Assembly (NCBI RefSeq): GCF_048564905.1
Contig: NC_133023.1
Coordinates: forward strand, 2,619,001-2,683,000
Length of the DNA stretch: 64,000 bases
DNA from: Vicugna pacos
Taxonomy: Eukaryota > Chordata > Mammalia > Artiodactyla > Camelidae
Direction: 5' to 3'
Shown: piece after piece, positions 24,201 to 37,200 of the stretch
Layout: each line of letters begins with the position of its first letter
Position numbering within the stretch: the stretch's first letter is position 1
Position numbers and translations under genes: made by a program
The notes under the pieces: model-generated
Database searches by the model: none
Told to the model about the DNA's origin: nothing
The model's input: the letters and a program-made list of their open reading frames with translations, nothing else

Positions 24201-27200
24201 AGCCATTTTGAACTTTGTTTTCCAGATAACTGGGTATTTCTTCTTTGTTCCTTTATTTTCCTTTTTCTTATTCTTGTTCTAGTTTCATAATTTTCTTTTG
24301 AATTAGCTTGGTTTCTGTTTCTTTTTTGTGACTCTGTTGTATGCTTTGATTTGTGGTTACACTGTTTTTCATGTATGCTAACCCCTTGATATATGTTTGA
24401 TTTAGACTGTTAGTCATGTAGGCTCACACACATCCTAATAACAATGGAAAGAAAGAAAAATAAAGATGAGAAAGAGAAAAGAACTGTTTTCTTGCCTCCC
24501 TTTCCGAGGCTTTTATTATTTTGATATTCTTTATTTTTATTTATTTATTTTATTCTTAATGCTTAATCTCTTGATATTCACTGGAGTTATCATTTTCCAA
24601 TTATGGTTTTCTGATTTCTATAGCTTCCTTTTTATTTCCCATTTAGAATAGACCTTTCATTATTTCTTTTAGTAGAGGTTTAGTATTGCTGAATCTTTTA
24701 GCTTTTGCTTGTCTCTGAAATTCTTTACCTCTCCTTCTACTCTGAAGTATAGTCTTGCTGCATAGAGTATCCTAGGTTGCAGCCATTTCTCAATCAGGAC
24801 TTTGAATATATCTTGCCACTCCCTTCTGGCCACCAGTGTTTGTATAGAGAAATCAGCTGAAAGCCTCATGAGGGTTCACTTGTAATGAACACTTTGTTTT
24901 TTCTCTTGCTGACTTTAGAAACTTTTATCTTTAACTTTGGCATCTTAATTATAATATGTCTTGGTGTAGGTCTGTTTGGTTTCTTGTTTGGGACCCTCTG
25001 TGCATACTGTACTTTACTTGGATATCTGTTTCCTTCTTTAGGTTTGAAAGGTTTTCAGTAATGATTTCTTCAAATATCTTTTCAATCCCTTTTTCTCTTT
25101 CTTATCCTTCTAGAAACCCCATTATGCATAGATAGGCACACTTTGTATTATCCCACAGCTCTCTAACACTGCTTTCATTGACTTTTACTTGTTAGTCTGT
25201 TGTTCTGATTGGGTGACATCTGTTATCCTGTCTTCTAAGTCACTTATTCATTTCTCTGCATTATCTAGTCTGCTTCTGATGGCCTGTAGTTTGGCTCTTA
25301 TCTCAGCCACTGAGTTTTCTGTTTTTAATTGGCTCTTTTTATACTCTTAATTTCCTTTTTAAAGTATGCTCTATCCCAATTGATAGTCTCTTATTTTCTT
25401 TACTGCCTTGATCATTCCCTTTTTGAAGTCATGTTCTAGTAGACTATCAAGGTCTATTTCATTGATCATTCTTTCACAAAATTTCTCTTTTTCTTTTCAC
25501 TGGGAATACTCCTTCTAATTCTGCATTTTACTTATATTTATCTGGCTCTATGTATTTAGGAATATCAGTTATCTGCTGTGGTCTTGAAGGGCTGTTTTAT
25601 TCTTTTTTTCATTTGTTTTTATTTAACATAGAAGTGTTCCCATGTAGACTGTGCATCTCATAGTGTTGTTGTGAGGGCTGTTCTTAGTATGGAACATTTC
25701 CACATCCATCTTTAATGACTGTTGGCTCTTATTGATTTGATTAAGGGTGTGGTTGGTTGTGTGCTGATCACACACAGCCCTGATGGTTGTTGTTGAGCCA
25801 GGCTTGTTGTCCCAGCCTTGACAGCAGCCTGGTCTGCTCCCCTGTTGCTGGAATAGAGGCTTCTAAACCTATTTCCGAGCTGTGGCGTGTAGAAGGCAGT
25901 GTTCAATCCCTGCAGTTGGGAAGAAGAGTAGGCAGGAAAGGTCCACTGGGAAATGTCCTCTGTGTTGGTGTCTGTCACTTGTTATTTGGGCTTACAGTGT
26001 ACTCTTTGTTGATACTGCCTTTGTGCCTGCCTTAACTGTGGGAATGCTGGCCACCTACTTTTGTGCCCTATAGGTTCTGAGTCCCAGGAATCACCACTGC
26101 AGACCCACCAATGTCAGGCGCTAGGACCCACCACAACAAATATGCAGTCTCACACCTGAATCCGTGTTGTGCCAGTGTCAGCACAGTACTATATGCAGGC
26201 CTGTTGGAAATGCCCATATTAGCTGCTGCCATGAGTCAGGACTCTGTTCACTGTTTACAGAGGCATGAATCCACAAGTGGTCCAGGGAGAACAAATCCAC
26301 CTTAACTGCCTGGGGCTAAAAACAAAATTCAGTCCTACGCATGAAGTTACTGGGCCCCAGGGTGTAGATTCATGCTTCAGCCCTGCCTCCAAGCAACAAT
26401 GATGGCTGTGACCAAGTCACAATTCACTTCTCATGAGAACACAACAAAGGAGCCAAGCAGACAAAGTGGCTATGATGAGGCTGCATTAGGTCACTTCCAC
26501 CAACACACACAAATAGTGCTGCTTTTTATGGGCATCTGAATCTGTTCTGTTCCGTATACACATCAAGCCAGAGCTCACACTACCCTCCATATCCCTGAGG
26601 CTACTTCTGTGCAGTGGGCCCCTGCCCTCTTCCTGGGCTCCTCACAGATCGCAAGCAGCCAGCTCCAGCTTATAGCTGCAGGCTCCCGTCTAGAACCATG
26701 GGTTGCAGGGATCTTTGCTGTCAGAGTCCCTAAGTTCTGTCTGCTGTCACTTTCTCCTCTGAGTCTCAGAAGCTCTGCTTCTGTCCCCATTGACCTCCCT
26801 GTTGGAAAGGGGATGTCACATCTACAGGGTGCTTTTCTTCATATGCCACACCCTATCAGCAAGACCAGTCCTGCACAGAATGCTTTCATTTTCCTCTTTT
26901 TTCTTACCGGATTTTGTGAGACTCCTCCTGTATTTCAAAATGAAAGACACTCTGCCAGAGTTCAGCAGGTGTTCTGGGTGATTGGATGGGTTTGCAGATG
27001 CAATTCTTGGTGTGTTTTTGGGAGAGGCTGAACTGTTGAGTCTCTACTCTGCTGTCTTGGTTCCACCCTCTAAAACCCTTCCTAACACCAACACATAAGG
27101 TAGTGCCATCTGCACATGTTACAAAACACAGCAAGGCTGAGAAGCAGAGGGAATGTAGTCATTCACCCACAGTGTTCAGAAGGTGCCTGCTACCAGGCAG

Positions 27201-30036
27201 CACTCATAATGCAAAATAATCAAAGGTCAGTTGCTTTTGGTCCCGGAGAGAAATCAACTCCACTGCTGGAATAATGCAAATATATGGAGTACCTGAATTT
27301 CCGTGTGATATTATGCAGATGTTGTAAAAATAAACTGAATTGGATTCCATAGAACACAGGTAAAAGAAAACGTCTTACTAAAACTGTAAGGTGTGACAAG
27401 ATTATCTGTATAATAAAGTGTGAACAAGGAAAGCCTTCCCCACTTTCCTGCTGTCACAGTTGACTATACCATTCACGAGAATGGCAGAGTCACACAAGGA
27501 CCAACAAAGATGGACTGATGAATTATCCACTAATTAACTAAATGAAGCTAATGTGCAGTCAATGAAGATGCATCTGTGTAAGTGTCTATTTTCACTCACA
27601 GATGATGCTACAATAGAATTGCAAATTATTCAAGTGTCCGAAGATGTCATAATAGTAATTGTTAAACGAGCCAACAGTATCGCGGCAGCATCTGATGTCT
27701 CCGTGGATAAACAAGTAAAAGAAACCATACTGGTCGGAGTCTTCGGTATGTACCACATCCTATTATCCTCACGGTCAGTGTCTGGTAACACTTCCACTGT
27801 CAGCATTTTTATTCAAAAAGGCAGCATGCGCACATATGACTCATTACCCACTGACAAGGCCTACATCGTTGTGTTCATTAAGGATCCAGGAATGTGATCT
27901 ACAAAGAAACAAAAGTAAAAACAGGAGCTGGGAGCAGTGGAAAGTAACAGATCACCTGACATTTCACAATAAGTCCCATGTATTGAAGTTTAAGAATTTT
28001 AAAATTTGAGTTACTTTAGAAATAGGTTCTGAACATGTCAACTAATTTCAAGCCATCACTATGATTCGGTCACTTCAATTTCTTCATTTTATGACACTTT
28101 TCCAATGCGTTCTAAGCCCTGGAATTGAAGCTTTTAAAATAAATCTTCATCCTGTTCAACTGCTCCTTGTCATGTTCTGATAATTCGGACATCACCACAG
28201 ATGATCACATAGGTTCACCAAAAGCTTTGCTCTAGTCCCTAGGATACCAGGTATCTATTTCAAAAAGGCACTGGAGAGAAATGTGGTTTAGTTAAACAAT
28301 AAATCATCTCCCATGACTATATGTGACAAGGTCAATGTGTCCCTAGGAGGTGAGAACATGTTTCCAGAATATTTGGTCCAGAAGGAGGCTTGAATGTTAA
28401 GCATAGATTCTGCAAAGCTGATAAAGAAGGAAATATTTTCCATATTTGTGATGAATCTGGAAGCAGATTCACGGAGGTCCTGATGAGTCTTTGGAGCCTT
28501 GATGCTGATGCTAGAGAGAATGTAGAGTCAGACAAGGTTTCATTCTGAAAAGAAGAAACACACATCTGTGTCTATTCGAGACTCTGTTAAAATCATACCA
28601 AGTGAAGAACTGATTTACACATTCAATTTCTTATTCTGTGTTAAGAAATTTTCAAGGATTCTAATGGTCAAAATTTTGCTTTATGCATGGTTGATTTTTT
28701 CAGCCAAACTATGTGATATAACCAGCGAAGAATTAGAGAAGATCAAGGAGGTGTTGACAGAGGAGGGGATTCCAGAAGAAAATCTTGAGAAAGTCTTCTG
28801 TATTGGTAATGAAACTACACTTTTTCCTGAATTTATCATTTACATGGTATGTAAGTAGGCTGTCAGGAAATAAATTGATTTGTTTGAATTTTCTTCCAAA
28901 AAGAATCTTTTATAAAATCCATTAGATAAAAAAGGAAACCTTGGGAGTGTTGGGAAATAATAATAATCCACTATTCTTTTATTCTTGTCCCTTTAATTTT
29001 TCCCCAGAGGACTGTCTTAAGTATACAACCGTTGAAGTCATTGACACCACCGAGTGTAAGTAAAAATAACCTGTTGTTACTGCTGTTCCAGCAAAGAAAT
29101 CAGGAGGGACACACTGTGACTTAATATGGGCCAAATTTTTTAGGTGACAATGTCTTTTGGTTCAATCATTTAAATTATGTCACTAGACAATCTTCTCTCT
29201 CAAATTAAGGATTGTTTTGCTTCTCTTGAGTCTTATTAAATTAATGATTGGCCAATCAATGTTAAACAGTTTTGGTGAGAAAGCACCAACATGCAGGATT
29301 TATGCAGATGACAGACTTTAGAGAGAAGCAGGAAACGTCAGAAGTTGATGAAAATTAATTAATTTCCCAGTGAGTCCCTACCTGATGGTTGTCCAGGAGA
29401 ACTGGGCTCGCACAGACCTCACCATTACTGCAAAAATTATGTTCAACTGTACGTAACTGTGACTGGCCCACTGAAGACCTTCCAACCACGTTGTTTGAAA
29501 CAGGGATTTAGTTTATTTTCCCTTTTGGAGGGTTATTTTGTTAAAGTGGGATCTTTAAGGTTTCTACAAGAAGATCCCCCAAAAAAGGACATGACATAAG
29601 GCTAAACTGTGGCTTTTATTTTTTCTTTTAGGAACAGAGGGAGGGAAAAACAAACAGTAATAGTAGCTTCCAAATGATTATAATTCTGAAGCCACCAAAG
29701 GCAAAACTTCTAAAATTAGAAAAGTATAACTCAATTACAGATCCTGTCAATCATTTTTAGATACACCATTCCACGAGCACGCATCGTGAAACCACAAAAT
29801 TCCTAGAAGCAATGCTACACAGGAGAGGTCCCACCATATGTACATCCTTGGGGGAATTCTCAATGGATACCCACATACCAGAGTCATGGGGAATATTAAG
29901 TTCCATTTGGAATGTGCCCAATGGATACACTAGCAGCTCCTCTGACCTTGGACAGCCTACTCCCTGAGGCAGGGCCCTGTTACCTGTCATACAGTCAACT
30001 GAACTAACCCCTGTCCTGTTTTATTCACCTACAGAA
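18219..30036 (+). CDS. Lipocalin gene 2: odorant-binding-protein / Bos d 2-like, damaged exon 1 donor
   Basis: Exons: 18219-18299 by homology (18219-18287 if the substitute donor is used), 18760-18896, 20196-20263, 27602-27745, 28704-28805, 29008-29055 and 30035-30036. The product is about 189-193 residues: signal peptide [16 protein letters not shown] then [17 protein letters not shown] (GxW region), strands D-G, and the helix [15 protein letters not shown] with [10 protein letters not shown], nearly the Bos d 2 C-terminus. Six cysteines follow the signal peptide. The TAA stop is created by splicing (T of exon 6 joined to AA of exon 7). Without that splice, translation stops two codons later. 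Odd points: the homologous donor reads CAG|AT and a TAA follows in frame at 18315, but CAG|GTTCAA at 18288 is an in-phase substitute. Exon 4 has an in-frame 33-base insertion. Intron 3 is enlarged to 7.3 kb by an L1. All exons from 2 onward are open, so it is either functional through the alternative donor or a recent casualty. Confidence 0.72.
21603..27072 (-). mobile_element. L1 LINE, antisense in gene 2 intron 3, 5' end kept, ORF2 C-terminus deleted (L1-B)
   Basis: Read on the minus strand, it starts with the L1 5' end (AACCAAGACAGCAGAGTAG, about 27043-27061). It passes through 5' UTR and ORF1 (about 24480-25400), the ORF2 endonuclease region near 24090 and the reverse transcriptase with YVDD at about 22107-22118. 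It then jumps near 21815 to the 3' UTR and a T-run at 21603. Roughly 1.5 kb of the ORF2 C-terminal part is missing and both ORFs carry many stops and frameshifts. Flanks AAACTCATCC and AAACCCTTCC are a likely diverged target-site duplication. Genes 1 and 3 have the empty site (about 3940 and 48945), so insertion followed the gene duplications. Confidence 0.85.
22082..22101. repeat. (TA)10 microsatellite within L1-B
   Basis: Ten TA units lie just beside the reverse-transcriptase active-site region of the antisense L1. It arose inside the element and has no counterpart in the other L1 copies here. Confidence 0.9.
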
Positions 30037-30235
30037 CATGTCATGTGAGAACCAGGAGCATCATGTTCTCAACAGAATCAGGATCAACAATATGGAGACA
30101 ACATTCCCGATTCCTGCATAACATCATCTCTGTGTAATCACACTTCCTTTCCCATTTCTTCTCTCCTACTCACTGTTCATGTCCTCTTTGGTGGTATTTG
30201 ATTTCTGAGGGTTTAAATAAATTGATTTAGTCACT
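30035..30235 (+). other. Gene 2 exon 7 (stop completion, 3' UTR, poly(A) signal)
   Basis: Acceptor TTATTCACCTACAG ends at 30034 and the exon opens AACATGTCATG. Its first two bases complete TAA. AATAAA is at 30216-30221. Closely matches gene 1 exon 7. Confidence 0.7.
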
Positions 30236-31504
30236 ACTTCATACATGTGTACCTGTGCAGAAAGTCACCTACTTTAAAACTCACACATAGCCACATTGAA
30301 CATCCAGGAAAATGTGCGTTTAATAGGACCAATGTCCCACCAGAGACAAATCTGATGAGGGTCAGGGACATCCTTGAGGTGTCACGGTGAGAGGGATAAA
30401 AAAGTACACCATCGTGGGTAAGGAAGAGGACTATGTTCTCTTTACTGCAGTGGAATGGGGCACTCTGTTCAAGAAAAAGTCCCCACAGAGGATCCTACTC
30501 ATTATGTGGAAAGAAATGTGTGTGGGGCTCACTGAGATTTATGCAGGGAAATGTGAGGTGCCATGGTCCACAACTGAGGGAATATGCCTTTTCTCACAGC
30601 ACAGCACATCTGAAGTATAGTGGAAGGACTGGTAATTGTTGCTGATGAGTCACTAGTCATCAAAGAGGGGCAGCAGCTGAGACGTACTCCCTCCACAGCA
30701 ACATAAAGTCAACCAGTGCTTGGAGAAAAAAGGTGACTGAGAACTCAGGTGGGAAGTTGTAAGTGCAGGCACAGATCTGAATATGCAATTCCTTCCTCTG
30801 TGCTTCCAAAAGCAAGAGACACTGGATCTGCAAAAAATGGGCGGAGCACATGGAGCAGCTCCCCATGGTCCTCAAGGTGTTAGCAATCTAAGAGAGCCTG
30901 CACCCTAGATCTGAGGCCAAAGGTCAGAGATCTGCACAAGGCTGGAAACATAACTCTAGACCTCAGTGTTACTTAACAAAATCCATGTTTCAGTTACTAC
31001 AGAGATAGACTCCAAATGGGCTCGAGCTGGCTAAAGCCAAAGGCATGAGTAAGGAAGGTTACTATGGCTTTCAATGGATGTACTGGAGATGTGTTGTCAT
31101 GTTTAAATTCTCCTCTCATATTAAAGAGATGTGTGGAGTCTTTTAATATTGGTCTACAGTGTTTCTGGAAATGTTTTGGGGACAGATATATAGGTAGGAG
31201 ATTGAACAGAAATGGAGAAGTGAATCTTACAATAGTACCTCAGGGAGTGTTGAAAGGCAGGGCCTGACAAAAGGAAGTGGAAAAATTGTGAAATACTACT
31301 CATTTATATATACATACATATGTGTGAGGTGTACATTCCTGAGACCAGTACTATAAAGCAAATTGGAGTTTTCATCACAAATACTACAGAAATAATGAGA
31401 ATACAAAAACAATAAGCAAAGTTATGTTGATCAAAGTAACACTTTTGATGAAAATGGGCACATTTCCTGAAAGAGATGTTATAAAAACTGACTCCAGATC
31501 AAAC
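30236..31504. other. Spacer 2, proximal block: duplicated non-coding DNA
   Basis: Paralogous to 7056-8346 downstream of gene 1. No gene recognised. It ends at the 5' end of the long L1 (L1-C) near GATCAAAC (31498). The equivalent block is largely missing after gene 3, where only about 100 bases survive (52191-52294). Confidence 0.6.
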
Positions 31505-32955
31505 ATAGATTGAGCGGTCATGTGGTGGGGTAGGAGGCCCTTACCTCAAGAATACACCAAGAGAGACATCCACAGACCCACCCAATCACTCAGAACAGTT
31601 TCTGAATTTTGACAGAACATTTCCTTCATTAAAAAGAAAAATCCATCACAAATCTGGTAGGAGAAAATGAAAAAGGAAAATAGAAAAAGGAAATCAGTGT
31701 GGGACTGATCCCATAGGGATGGAGCGGCAAAGGAGTGTTAGTGCTCGTCCACTGGGTCTCCCTCTCTCCAACAGAGTGTCAGCGGGATGGGGGGGAACCT
31801 TGGAAGCTGGGATCTGTAAAGAATAGCCCTTGACTGACAGAACTAAGTGAAACAGGCACAAAGGGTCCCTGTGACCCCCAAGCCCTAGATGAGAACAATT
31901 GTAGCTGGGATGGGATGAGTTGCTAAGCCGAGTAGAGGACTGGGGTCCATTGTACAGAGGCAACCTCGGGACTGGAGTGTGCTCTGCACTGTGTCTTGGA
32001 GAGTACATATGACAGAATAGCCTGGATACATCATGAAATTTAAAAAAGAAATCGAAAGCAACTCTGCTGGTATGCCCTGGTGGGAGGGGTGCCATAGTAT
32101 TGTCTCAGCAGAACCATGGCACCATTGCTGGTGCACTCTTGGGAGAGAGTGGTGGGGCTTGGTCACAGCCGCCACATTCCCAGGTGCTTGGCACCCAGGC
32201 AGAGGTCAGGATGAAACCTTAATCCATACACAGTAGCTCTGGAAGCTCATAGGTGGGACTGAGATTTGTTTACAACCCCAGTCAGAGGGGACCTTACTAC
32301 ACTGGTGCCTCTGTGGACTCACATCTCTAAAACAAATGAGCAAGGAGTGGAGTCTGGCACAGAGGAGGGGTGAGGGATGGTGCAGCCATTTTCTGCAAGC
32401 CTGTCTACTATGTGCAGCCCAGGTGCAGGGAAAGGCACTGAAAGGGGGTGTGATGTTAGGGCTCGACTCGAACGCCTCTGGAAGAACAGAGTAGAGCTCC
32501 AGTTAGCACAGTGGGGCAGGGGCAGAATGAGGCTACAACCACAGAACAAAAAGGAGGCTCTGTTCAATAGTGAAGGCAGGCTCTGAACACCACACTAGTC
32601 AAACTCCCAACCAAAGGGATAACAGCCAAAAAGCATGCAAGAAAAACTTGGCAAAAACCCATACTTAAAACAGAACTAATTATTAGGAATGCACAGTCTA
32701 CAGAGTTATACGTTCTTTATTTTCTAATACTTAATTTTAATTTTTTATTCCCTAACAGCTTATTCTTTTTCTTTTTTTAATCTCTTAAAATTTTACTTTT
32801 TATTTAAAATTTATTTTAATTTGTTTCTTATTTTTAATGTTTTTTTCTTCTGTTTCTCATGATACTGTTTTTAGTCTTTTTCTTTTTAAGATTTGGATAA
32901 ATTTTTTAAAATTGTTGTTATTGTTTTATTTTATTATTTTAAAAAATTTCCCTCT

Positions 32956-34290
32956 CTTATTTATTTATTTGTTTTTCAAATATTTTTATTGATTTATACT
33001 CATTTTCCAATGTTGTGTCAAATTCCAGTGTAGAGCATAATTTTTCAGTTATACATGAACATATATATATTCATTGTCACATTTTGTTCTCTGTGAGCTA
33101 CCATAAAATCTTGTATACATTTCTCTGTGCTATACAGTATAATCTTGTTTATCTATTCTACAGTTTTGAAATCCTACTCTATCTCTTCCCACCCCCTGCC
33201 CAGCTGGCAACCAGAAGTTTGTATTCTATGTCTCTGAGTCTATTTCTGTTTTGTATTTATGCTTTGCTTTGTTTGGGGTTTTTTTTTTTAGATTCCACAT
33301 ATGAGCGATCGCATATGGTATTTTTCTTTCTCTTTCTGGCTTACTTCACTTAGAATGACATTCTCCAGGGACATCCATGTTGATGCAAATGGCGTTATGT
33401 TGTCAGTTTTTATGGCTGAGTAGTATTCCATTCTATAAATATACCACCTCTCCCTTATTGAGTCATCTGTTGATGGACATTTAGGCTGTTTCCATGTCTT
33501 GCCTGTTGTAAATTATGCTGCTATGAACATTGGGGTGCAAGTGTCATCCTGAAGTAGGGTCCCTTCTGGATATATGCCCAAGAGCAGGATTCTTGGGTCA
33601 TATGGTAAGTCTACTGGATCAAAGACTTAAACATAAGACAAGATACAATAAACCTCCTAGAGGAAAATATAGGCCAAACACTATCTGACATACATCTCAA
33701 AAATGTTCTCCTAGAAGAAATAAAAGCAAGAATAAACAAATGGGACCTAATGAAACTTACAAGCTTCTGCAGAGCAAAGGAATACATAAGTAAAACAAAA
33801 AGACAACCTAAGGAATGGGAAAAAATTTTGCAAGCAAGTGAAACCGACAAAGGTTTGATCTCCAGAATATATAAGCAGCTGGTACGACTTAATAAGAAAA
33901 AAATAAGCAACCCAATCCAAAAATGGGCAGAAGACCTAAACAAGCAATTCTCCAAGGAAGACATACAAATGATCACTAGGCACATGAAAAAATGCTCAAT
34001 ATCACTATCAGAGAAATGCAAATCAAAAGTACAGTGAGGTATTATCTCACATCAGTCAGAGTGGCCATTATTCAAAAACCCACAAATGACAAATGCTGGA
34101 GAGGCTGTGGAGAAAGGGGAACCCTTACATCATTTGTGTAAGGGAGATGTCCACATGGCATAAAAATATGCTGCCACTCTAGCCTGTTAAAAAAACTGTT
34201 CATAATGGAGGAAAGGGAACCCTCCTACACTGCTGGCGGGAATGCAGTTTGGTGCACCCAGTGTGGAAAACAGTACGGAGACTCCTCAAA
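32956..34290 (-). mobile_element. Nested L1 3' fragment with 5' inversion (twin priming)
   Basis: From 32956 to about 33607 an L1 3' end lies in minus orientation, starting at a T-rich tail. From about 33608 to 34287 the adjoining part of ORF2 lies in plus orientation, with frames such as [18 protein letters not shown]. The two halves abut in L1 coordinates, which is the twin-priming pattern. Flanks AAAATTTCCCTCT (32943) and AATTTTCCCTCT (about 34289) are the target-site duplication. The uninterrupted target is readable in L1-F near 53758-53780. Confidence 0.8.
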
Positions 34291-37200
34291 TTTTCCCTCT
34301 TTTTAAACAAGAATATTTCTAATTTTTAAAACCTTTCTCTTGTTGGTTTTCTTGCTGTTTTGTTTGTATTTTGGTTTTTTTGGTGTTTTTATTTTAGTTT
34401 TATTTCCACATTCTCTTTAAAAAATAAATAAGTAAATAAATCCCTTTACACCATAGTAAATAGTTGATACAACATAATTCATAGTGCCAGAGAGATATAA
34501 GTTAAAATGAAGAAGCACAGGAACCACTGCTAATTAAAAGAATGAGACAAAGACCCTGAAAGAATGATTAATGAAATAGACTAGACAGACTACTAGATCA
34601 TGATTTCATAAAGAGAGTGATTAAAGTAGTGAAGAAACTAAGACAGACTGTGAATAGAAACAGAGAATGCATCAATATGAAAACTGAAACTATAAAGCAG
34701 AGCCAATTGAAAACAGAAAACTCAATGGCTGAGATAAGAGGCAAGCTAAAGGCTGTCAAAAGCAGACTAGACAATGCAGAGGAATGAATAAGCGACTTAG
34801 AAGACGGGATAATACAACTCAGCCAATCAGAACAGAAGACAGAACAGCAAATAAAAATCAATGAAAGCAATATAAGGGGCCTATGGAATAATATATAGCA
34901 TTTCAACCTATGCATAATAGGGGTCCCAGAAGGAGAAGCAGCAGCTAGGGGGATAGAAAAGGTATTTGAAGAAATCATGACTGAAAATTTCCTTAACAGA
35001 GAAACAGATATCCAAGTACAGGAAGCACAGTGTCCCAAGCAAGAAGATATATAGATCGACACCAAGACATATTATATTTAAGATGGCCAAGGTTAAAGAG
35101 AAAGAAATGCTTCTAAAGACAGCGAGAAAAAAACAGAGTTAGTTACAACAAGACCCCCATAAGGCTTTCAGCTAATTTCTCTATACAAACAATGCAGGCC
35201 AAAAGGCAGTGGTAAGACATAATTCAACTCCTGAAAGAGAAAAAGCTGTAACCTAGGATATTTTATCCAGCAAGCCTATCTTTTAGAATTGAAGGAAAGA
35301 TGAAGAATTTCATAGTAGCAAAAACTAAAATAATTCAGCATTACTAAAACTATGCTAAAAGAAATACTGAAGGGTCTATTCTAAATAGAAAAGAAGCAGG
35401 ATGCTATAGAAAGGAGAAAACTGTAATTGGAAAGGCAATAACAAAGAGTTACCACAGAATAAACATGAAGATGTAAAAGAGGACATCAATATAATTAAGG
35501 ATTAGAGAGAAGAACAAGGAAATACAGATGTTTTTCTTCCTTTTAGGGATTCAATTGAGCCTATGTGACTCTCAGCTTAAAGTAAAGATATATAGTAATG
35601 GGTTAATATACCTAAAAAACAGGCTGAACACAAGTCATAAGCTTACAATAGAGTCACAAAAACCACAAAGAAATAAAGAGAATACAAAGGAAAATTATCA
35701 AAACACAAAAACAAAATGAAAAAGAAAGGAACAACGAGGAAATACCAAATCAACTGGAAAACGAAGTTAAAAATGGCAATAAACACACATCTATCAATAA
35801 TTATCGAAAAAGTCAATGGATTAAATGCTCCAATCAAAATGCAGAGTGGCAGACTGGATAATAAAACAAGAACCTACACTATGCTGCATACAAAACACCC
35901 ACTTTTGGAAGAATGACATACATAAATTGAAAGTGAAAGGATGGAAAAGGCTATTTAATGCACATAGAAATAAGAAAGCAGGAATAGCAATACTGATATT
36001 AGACAAAATAGACTTTTTAAAAAGGCCATAAAAAAGACAAAGAAGGACACTATATAATGATTAAAGGAGCAATACAAGATAAGGATATTACACTTGTTAA
36101 CATATATGCACCCAACATAGGCACACCTAAACATAAAGGAAATACTAACAGATATAAAGGGAGAAATTGATGGGAAGACAATCATTTTAGGAGATTTTAA
36201 TACCCCATTAACATCATTGCAAAGATATTCCAGTAAGAAAATTAATAAGGCAGCAGAGAAACTAAATGACACAACAAAACAATTAGAATTGGTTAATATT
36301 TTCAGAACATTATATCATCCAAAAATAGAATATACATTCTTTTCAACTGCATAGAGAACATTTTTAAGGATAGATCATGTACTCAGCCACAGGAGAAGCG
36401 ATGAGAAATTTAAAAGGATAGAAATGATTTCAAGAATCTTTCCTCAGCACGATGCCATGAATATAGAAATCAACCACAGAAGAACAAATGAGAAAAAAAA
36501 AAAAGACAGCATGGAAATTAAACAATATGCTAGCAAAAAACCAATGGGTCAAAAATGAGCTCAAAGAGGAAATTAAAACATTCCCTGAGACAAAAGAAAA
36601 TGAAAACACAACCACACAAACTCTATGGGATGCAGCAAAGGGAGTCCTAAAAGGGAAGTTCACAGCGATACAGGCTTTCCTCAAAACAACAACAACAAAA
36701 ACAATATCAAATAAACAACCTCACCAAACATACTAAAAGATTTAGAAACAGAAGAGCAACCAAAACCAAAAATCAGAAGAAGGAAGGAAAGAATAAAGAT
36801 CAGGGAGGAAATAAATAGAGATAAAAAAAACAAAAGAAGAAATCAACCAAACCAAGAGCTGGTCTTTTAAAAGAGTAAACAAAATTGACAAACCTCTGGA
36901 TAGGCTCAACAAGAAGAAAAGAGAGAGAACACAAATTAACAAAATAAGAAAGGAAAATATAGACATTACAGCCAATATCACAGATATCCAAAATATCCTA
37001 AGATAATACTGTGACCAACTATATGGATAACCTAGAAGAAATGGACAAGTTTCTTGCAACATACAGTCCACCAAGAGAGAATCAAGGAGAAACTGACTAC
37101 TTGAACAAACCGATCACCAGAAATGAAATAGAATTAACAATAAAAACCTCCCTGTAATCAAAAGTCCAGGACTATATGGCTTCACTTAGGAATTCTACCA

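Noticed and set aside
33611-34021. 136-codon minus-strand frame
   Set aside because: Antisense shadow of the inverted ORF2 piece in the nested L1 fragment; the + strand translation is recognisable L1.
34598-35065. 155-codon minus-strand frame with membrane-like composition
   Set aside because: It is the antisense shadow of L1-C ORF1. Hydrophobic-looking translations are typical of the reverse of lysine-rich coding sequence.
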